Origin: Bacteroidales bacterium
GTDB lineage: Bacteria > Bacteroidota > Bacteroidia > Bacteroidales > UBA932
Reading direction: 5' to 3'
Assembly: GCA_004552115.1 (NCBI GenBank)
Contig: SFPH01000040.1
Location: forward strand, 1 to 7,076
DNA length: 7,076 nt
Each line of letters opens with the position of its first letter. The stretch's first letter is position 1. A model generated the notes under the pieces. That model was not told the DNA's origin. It did not search any database and saw only the letters and a program-made list of their open reading frames with translations. Below are positions 1-6,073 of the stretch, piece after piece. The translations under genes and the position numbers were made by a program.

Positions 1-1803
1 CCTGTGATGAGGGTCGGCATCCTCCCAGTCATAATACCATTCCTGGAGATTGCCCTTATGGCCAATCTGGTACGGCCTGAGCCGGGAAAGAACCGAGTCC
101 GCCTCTGCGGCCATCTCCTCATCACCCAGCACACGAGCAGCGTCACGGGCATCCGCGATGCATTCCCGGGCAATGGCAAGGTCAGCCGCAGTGCCATAGG
201 CCAGGCAGCCGTTGAAGCCGTCCGGAGTAATGAAATGGTTCTCCGGGGAGGTGGCTGGACTCGTTATCAGCCATCCTTCCCTATCCTCCACAAGAATGTC
301 CATACAGAAGCGGGCAGCATCCCGGAGTACAGGCCAGGCATAGCTTTCAAGATATTGTCTGTCAAGAGTATAGAGATAATGTTCCCAGAGATGTGTACTG
401 AGCCATGCACCTCCCATCGCCCAGTTCGACCACTCCGGAGATTCGCGTTTCTCACCTACGGGATTTGTCATTGCCCACACATCGGAATTATGGGCGCACA
501 TCCAGCCACCGGCATTCCAGTAAGACCTCGCAGAGCCCCTTCCGTTGACGGAAAGATTTCCGAGGAAACTCAGCAGAGGCCAATGCATCTCACTGAGATT
601 CAGCACTTCGGCAGGCCAGTAGTTCTCCTCGGTATTGATGTTCACGGTATAGTTCGAGCGCCACGGGGCCTGGTAATTCTCATTCCAGAGGCCCTGGAGA
701 TTCATCGGAATGCCCGGGGTGCGGGATGCGGATATCATAAGATACCTTCCGAACTGGAAGTAGAGTTCTTCGAGGCCGGGGTCATCCGCCCCTGAAGAAT
801 ATGCCAGAAGGCGGGCGTCAGTGGTCAGTGAATCACTTCCGGAAGAGTCTCCGAGGACCAGGTCAACCCTGTCAAAGAATGATGTAAAGTCCTGAGAATG
901 ACGGTGCAGCAATGACTTATAGCTGCGTCTGCAGGCTTTTTCCAGAAGTGACGAGGACTCCGCGAGGCAATCCCGGCCCTCTTTTGCCGGGTCCCTGTCA
1001 AAGCCATTGAAACTTGTAGCCTCACTTATGACCAGCACGGCCTCGGAGGCATTGCGGAGCACTGCGGAAGTATCCGTATAGCTGACCTCCCCGTCAGTCC
1101 GGCAGATTCTCATTCTCACGGCGAAACGGGTTCCGCGCTCCGGGTCGTATGAATAATCCTTGTCATATGGGGCATAGCCGCTTGCGAGCAGACACCTGCC
1201 GTCAGCATTGGTCCGGAAGCGCAGCGGTGTATCGAAACTGAGGTCCATATTGAGGGCTTTCCCGCCGTCAGCACTGAACTTCATCACCACGACACCGTCA
1301 GGATGGGAGACGAAGGTCTCACGGGCGTATTTCACGCCTCCTGCATTGTACTCGACCCTTGCCACTCCCCTTCTGATGTCCAATGTACGGAGATAGTCCG
1401 AGGCAGCGGCATCATTGTGCAGGTCGATTCTGACATTGCCCATCGGCATATATCTATTGCTGTTCGGGCCCTGCAGCCTGAGTGCAAGGGTGTCGGCAGC
1501 CCGGTAATCCTCACGGGAAAGAGCCTCCCTCACTTTGGCCAGGCCCTCCTCCGCAGCCAGTGAATCCTGAAGAGGATCATAGGGTTCCCCCGACCATAAT
1601 GATATATCGTTCAGGCTGATACGCTCCTTATCAACACCTCCGTAAATGATGGCTCCGGTGGTTCCGTTGCCCATCGGGAAGGCCTCTATGAAGCGGGTGG
1701 CGGGCTCGTCATATTTGAGGATATAATGTCTGGAAGCAGGTGCCGTGCAGGCGGAAACAGCCAGCAGAAGGACAATGTGTGTCAGCGGAAAAGACTTCTT
1801 CAT
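1..1803 (-). CDS. GH95-family alpha-L-fucosidase lipoprotein, partial (C-terminus beyond window)
   Basis: The 601 residues seen resemble GH95 glycoside hydrolases, inverting enzymes that release terminal, mostly alpha-1,2-linked L-fucose. The N-terminus is a lipoprotein signal: KK, a hydrophobic run, then the lipobox VSAC with Cys19, so the enzyme should be exported and lipid-anchored. No acidic run follows Cys19, so a periplasm-facing anchor is at least as likely as surface display. The N-terminal beta-domain carries the family signature MGNGTTGAIIYGG (about residues 44-56) followed by ISLWSGEP. The catalytic (alpha/alpha)6 part begins near residue 320 and contains NINTEENYWPAE, with Asn388 and Asn390 matching the catalytic asparagines, and TSPATSPENHF, with Glu521 matching the general acid. 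The last visible residues, ADPHHR, start the family's DPxHRHxSHL segment. Family members are usually near 800 residues, so roughly 200 are missing, including the expected catalytic Asp. The frame is open throughout. ATG at 1803 is chosen because the signal peptide starts there. Confidence 0.93.
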   Translation of the reverse strand, partial: MKKSFPLTHIVLLLAVSACTAPASRHYILKYDEPATRFIEAFPMGNGTTGAIIYGGVDKERISLNDISLWSGEPYDPLQDSLAAEEGLAKVREALSREDYRAADTLALRLQGPNSNRYMPMGNVRIDLHNDAAASDYLRTLDIRRGVARVEYNAGGVKYARETFVSHPDGVVVMKFSADGGKALNMDLSFDTPLRFRTNADGRCLLASGYAPYDKDYSYDPERGTRFAVRMRICRTDGEVSYTDTSAVLRNASEAVLVISEATSFNGFDRDPAKEGRDCLAESSSLLEKACRRSYKSLLHRHSQDFTSFFDRVDLVLGDSSGSDSLTTDARLLAYSSGADDPGLEELYFQFGRYLMISASRTPGIPMNLQGLWNENYQAPWRSNYTVNINTEENYWPAEVLNLSEMHWPLLSFLGNLSVNGRGSARSYWNAGGWMCAHNSDVWAMTNPVGEKRESPEWSNWAMGGAWLSTHLWEHYLYTLDRQYLESYAWPVLRDAARFCMDILVEDREGWLITSPATSPENHFITPDGFNGCLAYGTAADLAIARECIADARDAARVLGDEEMAAEADSVLSRLRPYQIGHKGNLQEWYYDWEDADPHHR

Positions 1804-1823
1804 AACGAGAATGTGGTTTTCCG

Positions 1824-1831
1824 CAAATATA
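1824..1831 (-). promoter_or_regulatory. Candidate Bacteroidota -7 promoter element (TATATTTG)
   Basis: Read on the minus strand, these bases are TATATTTG, an exact match to the Bacteroidota -7 consensus TAnnTTTG. The element lies in the 45-bp gap between the stop of the 492-residue gene and the ATG of the fucosidase gene, and would give a short leader of about 14 bases. About 20 bp upstream, where a TTG-type -33 box would sit, only a weak match (CTGAC) is visible. The start has no Shine-Dalgarno sequence, which is usual in this phylum. The site suggests the fucosidase gene can be transcribed on its own, but the motif is short and could occur by chance. Confidence 0.4.
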
Positions 1832-1848
1832 TGAGTTTTTTCCGGATG

Positions 1849-3327
1849 TCAGGCGTTTTTTTGCGCAGAAGGGAGGGTAGGTATCTCCTCGACCTTGATG
1901 ACGCCGTTGCGGTTCATGGCAATGCGGAAATGACGGTATTCCTCCTGGGAGCAGTGCCTTAGCTGCAGGATAACATTGATGTAATAAATCCTCTGCACCC
2001 TGAGCGTAGTGACATTGCCCTCCACGTCGGCCATGTCCACAGGCACGTCCGGATTGTCCATCTTCTGCATGAAACGGCTGAGGTGCAGACGCATTATTTC
2101 GTTGACCCCACGGAGAGGATACTGCTTCCCGGACGACATCGCCCTGCCGTCGAGCACGCAACGCTGCCTGTACAGCAGAACCTTCTCCTCGAGAATGCCG
2201 GATTCCTCGCTGAATGCCGCCCCTTCGCTTCTCAGCCTCATCACCTCAGGGTCGATCTTGGAGCCGGAAATGAAGTCCACGCCCTCCTTCAGTTCCCCGC
2301 ATTTGCCATTGCCGATCTTTATCGGGGCCTTTTTGTCATAGTATTTGTTGACAAGGCGGTGGGCGAAGTAGAAACGCATGAGATCCTTGATTCTGTCCTT
2401 CATCATATAGCTGATTACCAGGACAATGAAGAGTGGCAGCGTAATGTTCCCATACCTGACCTGGGTAGCCCAGCCGACCCCCGTCGCGAAAATCATCGCC
2501 ACGCCTGCGGCAATGCTGTAGTACAGCTGCTCGACGGCCACTCCGTCCTTTTTCTTGTCGAGGCCGATGTACAGATCGCTCTCCACGTATTTCTTGAGAA
2601 GGCCGTGACGGTAAACCACATCCCTGTTGTTCACCGGGTCCGAGGAAAAAGATGCATAGCCGGACTCACGGGCATAATCCTCCTCCGACCTTATCATTTC
2701 CATAATGGAGTCCCGGCTCTCACGGCTTGCCGCAACCTTGTGGGAGTCCGCATATTTCAGAATCCGGAAGAAATAAAGCTGGACAAGGAAGCCAAGATAC
2801 TCATCCACTGCGAGATATCGCAGCTTCTCCGCCGGGCTCATATAACCGGCCTGCTCCCTGAAAGAGCGGTACAGGTCCAGGGTGGCGCCTACATTGGCCC
2901 GGAGTTCCTCTGCCATCGCGCTAAACTGCAATGGATTTCTTATATACCTGAACTTGGCCGCCTCCCTCTTGAGGGCGCTCCTGAAGATGGCGGCGAACAT
3001 TTTCAGATGGTATTCAAAAAGTTCCCCGCCCCCGGCTCCGGACGTGGCCGAGGCGACGGATTCCTTCAGATAAGTGTAAGGAAGAGATGTCCCGCAGGAC
3101 ATCTCCTCCATCGAAAATACAGGTGTGATGAGTCTCAGGTTAGATTTTATGTCACGGTAAAACTGTTCTTTCCCATAGGTCTCCGAACTGATACCCATGC
3201 TGTTGGGCACGAAAAGCCACACGTTGACGGCGAAGTCGTTTACATCCACATCATCCTCGCCGACATCGAAGCCGAACTTGAACTCAACAGAGAGACTGTC
3301 GTGTTTCTTTGCCTGTATTGTAATCAT
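1849..3327 (-). CDS. Uncharacterised protein with two central membrane segments, coupled to the DASS transporter gene
   Basis: I cannot assign this 492-residue protein to a named family. It has no signal peptide. The N-terminal third starts with beta-like, acidic sequence (about residues 12-40) and the segment WLFVPNSMGIS, followed by YGKEQFYRDIKSNLRLITP (about 51-69), which looks like a conserved core. Residues 100-260 are mostly charged and helical. Two hydrophobic segments close together, about 266-287 and 295-309, form a likely membrane hairpin, so both long flanks would lie on the same side, probably the cytosol. The second segment is followed by a basic stretch (KDRIKDLMRFYFAHR). The C-terminal part (about 380-480) is again soluble and beta-like. 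ATG at 3327 begins only 2 bp after the stop of the transporter gene, so co-transcription and translational coupling are likely. That spacing suggests a role linked to the transporter or its substrate, which is inference only. Cysteines are few and do not form a metal-binding motif. Confidence 0.8.
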   Translation of the reverse strand: MITIQAKKHDSLSVEFKFGFDVGEDDVDVNDFAVNVWLFVPNSMGISSETYGKEQFYRDIKSNLRLITPVFSMEEMSCGTSLPYTYLKESVASATSGAGGGELFEYHLKMFAAIFRSALKREAAKFRYIRNPLQFSAMAEELRANVGATLDLYRSFREQAGYMSPAEKLRYLAVDEYLGFLVQLYFFRILKYADSHKVAASRESRDSIMEMIRSEEDYARESGYASFSSDPVNNRDVVYRHGLLKKYVESDLYIGLDKKKDGVAVEQLYYSIAAGVAMIFATGVGWATQVRYGNITLPLFIVLVISYMMKDRIKDLMRFYFAHRLVNKYYDKKAPIKIGNGKCGELKEGVDFISGSKIDPEVMRLRSEGAAFSEESGILEEKVLLYRQRCVLDGRAMSSGKQYPLRGVNEIMRLHLSRFMQKMDNPDVPVDMADVEGNVTTLRVQRIYYINVILQLRHCSQEEYRHFRIAMNRNGVIKVEEIPTLPSAQKNA

Positions 3328-3329
3328 TG

Positions 3330-4859
3330 TCAGAACAATAGCGGTGTATATCCGAGCCAGTGAAGTACTGTCTCACCCCAGAGAAGGATGAGGAGCCAGG
3401 ATATCACCATCATTATAATGCCGAATTTGAATGTGTCAGTCCAACTGTACTGGTTAGTATTGTAGAGCAATGCGGCAGGCTTGCTGTTGAAAGGGAGCAC
3501 ATAGACGTGCTCTATCAGCATTGCCACAGGGAATGCGAGGCTCAGCATCGGGAGTCCGAATTTCTGCTCGACGCCTATTGCGATAGGGACGAAAATCAAT
3601 GTCCTCATTGTCTTGGACTGGAAGATCAGGCCGCTGAACATCATCAGGAAGGTGAGCACTACGTACAGCACCCAGAACGGCGTATCAGCCGTGATTCCGA
3701 GGCTGTCGAAGCCCACATTGACCAGAGTCTCAGGGAGTTTGGTGGCATCGAGGCCGGCTCCGAGGGTATAGGCTCCGGCGGAGAAGAGCATCAGGTGCCA
3801 AGGTATGTCCACATCATTCCATTTCACAACTCCGATTCCCGGCAAAAGGGCCACTACGGCGCCGATGAAGGCTACTACCGTGGCGTCAATGCCGTGGAGG
3901 CTGTCCGTAGCCCAGAGAAGGAGGACACCTACGAAGATGGCAATGGCCTTGTACTCCTCGACTGTCATCTTCCCCATTGCATCCAGCTCGGACTGGAGCC
4001 TCTGCATCCCACCCTCAATCTGGGGCTTCCTCTCCTCCGGCTTCATCGGGAATATTACCTTTGTGCCGATAAACCATCCTATGAGTATCATAATGACGGT
4101 GAGCGGGAAACAGGCCACGAACCATTCACTGTACCCTATTCCGGAGCCGTATGCGCCCATAAACAGTGAAATGGCGAGGAGATGCGCCCCTGAACCCGTC
4201 AGGAAGCCGGTAGCCCCAACATTGATCTGGAAGAGGTTCTGTAGGACGAGGTTGCGTCCGAAGTTGTTGCGATTGCCGTCCGAGGCCCCGTAAATGGCAG
4301 CCACCACCATAAAAATCGGCAAGAGTATGGATGCCTTGGCTGTAGTGGCTGAGATAAATGCCGAAAGGACAATGTTGATGACTATGAAGCTGAAGAAAAT
4401 ACCGCGGGCGCTCTTGCCGAACTTGAGCACAAACCACAATGCGAATCTCTTGGCAACTCTTGTCTTGACCAGCATGCTGGCCAGCACGAAGGAGAGGATG
4501 TTGAGCCACATCACGGGATGTCCGAGCTGTGCGAAGGCTACCTTCTGCGTCGTCACCCCTGTCAGGACAATTGCCAGGATAATGACAAGTGAGGTCAGGT
4601 AGTTCGGAATGGCCTCCGTCATCCAGAGAATGAGTCCCGAGACGAAGATGGCGAGCATTGAGGTTTCCGCCTGTGTATGGAGGAAGTCAATGTCAATCAC
4701 CCAGTTGAAGAGGACGAATGCCAATATTGCAAGTGGGCCTCCGGCAATGGCCATCCACTTCTCAAAAGTGGATTTCTGCATCTTCGGGAGCTTTTCGATG
4801 CGATAGTTGTTCATATCCAGAGGGTCGAATGCCTCAGGTATTCTGGTTTCTTCAGTCAT
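3330..4859 (-). CDS. DASS/SLC13-type carboxylate (anion) transporter with altered SNT motifs
   Basis: The 509 residues are strongly hydrophobic, with about a dozen membrane or re-entrant segments, and match the divalent anion/sodium symporter family (INDY, CitT, SLC13). These inner-membrane carriers move di- or tricarboxylates such as succinate, malate, 2-oxoglutarate or citrate. Family marks are WMTEAIPNYLTSLV (about 79-92), the first hairpin tip FISATTAKASILLPI (168-182), INVGATGFLTGSGAHLLAI (212-230), and the second repeat with LIFQSKTMRTLIFVPI (411-426). The N-terminal 35 residues are polar and probably cytosolic, and a charged cytosolic loop spans about 272-303. The two substrate/sodium-binding SNT motifs read S170-A-T and S415-K-T, with Lys175 and Arg419 close by. 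This departs from sodium-coupled members and may mean an exchanger. The gene lies just after a terminator and 2 bp before the next gene. Substrate cannot be read from sequence. Confidence 0.92.
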   Translation of the reverse strand: MTEETRIPEAFDPLDMNNYRIEKLPKMQKSTFEKWMAIAGGPLAILAFVLFNWVIDIDFLHTQAETSMLAIFVSGLILWMTEAIPNYLTSLVIILAIVLTGVTTQKVAFAQLGHPVMWLNILSFVLASMLVKTRVAKRFALWFVLKFGKSARGIFFSFIVINIVLSAFISATTAKASILLPIFMVVAAIYGASDGNRNNFGRNLVLQNLFQINVGATGFLTGSGAHLLAISLFMGAYGSGIGYSEWFVACFPLTVIMILIGWFIGTKVIFPMKPEERKPQIEGGMQRLQSELDAMGKMTVEEYKAIAIFVGVLLLWATDSLHGIDATVVAFIGAVVALLPGIGVVKWNDVDIPWHLMLFSAGAYTLGAGLDATKLPETLVNVGFDSLGITADTPFWVLYVVLTFLMMFSGLIFQSKTMRTLIFVPIAIGVEQKFGLPMLSLAFPVAMLIEHVYVLPFNSKPAALLYNTNQYSWTDTFKFGIIMMVISWLLILLWGETVLHWLGYTPLLF

Positions 4860-4875
4860 AGTGCAATAAGTGGTG

Positions 4876-4906
4876 AAAAACGGGGCGGACTATGGCCTCC
4901 GCCCCG
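4876..4906 (-). terminator. Intrinsic (Rho-independent) terminator after the CYTH gene
   Basis: On the minus strand a perfect 9-bp GC-rich stem (CGGGGCGGA paired with TCCGCCCCG, 4898-4906 with 4881-4889) closes an 8-base loop, and is followed at once by five T (4880-4876). It sits 15 bp past the stop codon of the CYTH gene and 16 bases before the ATG of the transporter gene. It should end the lipoprotein/CYTH unit. On the plus strand there is no T-run after the stem, so it works in one direction only. Confidence 0.88.
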
Positions 4907-4921
4907 GTATTGAAGATGCTG

Positions 4922-5392
4922 TTATTTCCAGTTCTTGTAAGGATTCTTCATCAGCATTGAGTTGTAGTACTTCTTGTCGCCGGTGACTTCCTCGCCGAGC
5001 CAGGACGGACGGGTAAACGCCTCATTCTCGTCACTGAGCTCAACCTCAGCAACGACAAGGCCCTCATTGTCCCCGTAGAACTCGTCCACCTCGAAAGTAT
5101 GTCCGTCACAGTCAACCAGATACCTGGTCTTGTCAATGACACCCGGCTCGCAGATTTTCAGCAGGTCACGGACATCCTCGACAGGGATTTCCTTCTCCCA
5201 CTCGAAACGGCTGGCACCGCTGTCATTGCCGATTCCCTTCACGGTAATGTAGCCCTTATCGCCCTTCACCCTCACCCTTACAGTGCGCTCAGGGACGGAG
5301 CTCAAATAGCCCTGGGTAATGCGTGTGGCCTTCTTTGCGGATTCCTTGAACTCGCCGGCCACGAGGAATTTCTTTTCAATTTCCTGTGCCAT
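4922..5392 (-). CDS. CYTH-domain (triphosphate tunnel metalloenzyme) protein
   Basis: This 156-residue protein is a compact single-domain member of the CYTH superfamily, whose members bind triphosphate groups inside a beta-barrel with a divalent metal. Characterised small bacterial homologues hydrolyse inorganic tripolyphosphate or act as adenylate cyclase (class IV) or thiamine triphosphatase. The signature ExExK is present at the N-terminus as E4-I-E6-K-K8. Further tunnel residues follow in the usual order: R39 and R41 in RTVRVRVKG, K52 in ITVKG, E64/E66/E68 in RFEWEKEI, K88 and R90 in DKTRY, E101 and D103 in FEVDEF, and E116 and E118 in VAEVELSDE. Length and strand order match stand-alone bacterial enzymes, and no CHAD domain is attached. 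ATG at 5392 puts ExExK at residue 4, as expected, and lies 6 bp after the preceding stop. Predicted cytosolic. The true substrate is open; a tripolyphosphatase role is more likely than cyclase because of the size, but that is inference. Confidence 0.93.
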   Translation of the reverse strand: MAQEIEKKFLVAGEFKESAKKATRITQGYLSSVPERTVRVRVKGDKGYITVKGIGNDSGASRFEWEKEIPVEDVRDLLKICEPGVIDKTRYLVDCDGHTFEVDEFYGDNEGLVVAEVELSDENEAFTRPSWLGEEVTGDKKYYNSMLMKNPYKNWK

Positions 5393-5398
5393 AATGCT

Positions 5399-6043
5399 TT
5401 ATTCGTTTGCGAGAGGCTTGTCGGACATTCCGATGACTCTCTTGATTGCCTGGAGATAATTGATATTCTCGACTCCCTCGAGACCACAGTCAGCGATGGT
5501 CTTCTTGATGTCTTCAATCTCGGTGGACTCGGAGTTGATGGTAACGACCTTGGCGCCGTTGATGAGCACGTTGCCCACCTCGCAGATGGTATTGTTGACC
5601 ATATAGCCGAAACGCTGCTTGTGCACCCTTACGGCGGCGAGATCAGGATTGGCCTTCACCATTGCGATGAATTCATCGTAAGTGTAGGTGTCCTTGTCAA
5701 GAGCCGGCATTTCCACCATGAATGCAGGGAAGACTTCCTTCTCCAGAACCTCGCGGGAGATAGGGAATTCGCCCTTCATCAGCGGATTCCACTGCTCGAG
5801 GCCGTCAACAGTCTGGACGTAGGTCTTGATGTCCATCTTGCCGTTGCGGATCTTGGTGTTGTTGATGTCATTCTTGCGGGAGATGATGTAAATCTCGTCG
5901 CTTTCTCTCTCCCATACTTTCTCAGGGACAGGAACGGACAGTCTGGCCATTCTCTTGTGGGCCTCGCAGAAACACTGTCCGAATGAGCGGAATTCGAAGC
6001 GAGGTTTTGAAATCTCGCCGATTTTAAGTTCTTCTTTTGCCAT
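5399..6043 (-). CDS. Divergent CYTH-like protein, function unknown
   Basis: A 214-residue soluble protein without signal peptide. Its pattern of charged beta-strands suggests a second, diverged CYTH-superfamily member. RFEFRSF (15-21) takes the place of the ExExK strand. SDEIYIIS (48-55) and NTKIRNGKMDIKTY (62-75) supply alternating K64, R66, D71 and K73. GLEQWNPLMKGEFPI follows at 81-95. RVHKQRFGYMV (139-149) and ICEVGNVLING (153-163) with E155 lead into VVTINSES (166-173) with E172, where CYTH proteins place their last tunnel acids. The C-terminus has NINYLQAIKRVIGM, a helix like that after the barrel in related proteins. ATG at 6043 is preferred to an in-frame TTG at 6073 because it is a standard codon and leaves a 30-bp spacer after the upstream stop. 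The gene sits between the lipoprotein and canonical CYTH genes, 6 bp from the latter, so the two CYTH-type proteins are probably co-expressed and may act together. The fold call is by eye only. Confidence 0.8.
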   Translation of the reverse strand: MAKEELKIGEISKPRFEFRSFGQCFCEAHKRMARLSVPVPEKVWERESDEIYIISRKNDINNTKIRNGKMDIKTYVQTVDGLEQWNPLMKGEFPISREVLEKEVFPAFMVEMPALDKDTYTYDEFIAMVKANPDLAAVRVHKQRFGYMVNNTICEVGNVLINGAKVVTINSESTEIEDIKKTIADCGLEGVENINYLQAIKRVIGMSDKPLANE

Positions 6044-6073
6044 TTTTTCAAATGTTATATATGTAACTATCAA

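Noticed and set aside
4..795. Plus-strand open frame (263 codons) opposite the fucosidase
   Set aside because: The minus frame carries the GH95 catalytic motifs without interruption.
1832..1860. Possible terminator after the 492-residue gene (A/T runs around the stop)
   Set aside because: No stem of useful length can be formed around the stop; the runs are only short A-tracts.
2083..3363. Long plus-strand open frame (426 codons) opposite the 492-residue gene
   Set aside because: It is the mirror of a real coding gene on the minus strand; its translation is rich in His, Arg and Pro with no domain or membrane pattern, while the minus frame has coherent segments and fits the tight gene spacing.
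3360..4169. Plus-strand open frame (269 codons) opposite the transporter
   Set aside because: The minus frame is an unmistakable DASS transporter; the plus frame gives low-complexity His/Glu-rich sequence.
5099..5986. Plus-strand open frame (295 codons) spanning the junction of both CYTH-type genes
   Set aside because: It crosses two well-supported minus-strand genes and their spacer; the Leu/Asp/Val-rich translation is an antisense effect of codon use.
6055..6068. AT-rich inverted repeat (GTTA/TAAC arms) between the lipoprotein and CYTH-like genes
   Set aside because: Arms are only 4 bp and AT-rich with no T-run; it cannot be supported as a terminator or operator.
6041..6073. TTG at 6073 as start of the CYTH-like gene, adding ten residues
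   Set aside because: It is a rare start codon directly after the upstream stop, and ATG at 6043 is available in frame just before the MAKEEL sequence.
6049..6073. Possible promoter before the CYTH-like gene (TTG ... AACATTTG)
   Set aside because: The -7 box has a mismatch, the spacing of about 14 bp is too short, and a start site there would leave almost no leader.
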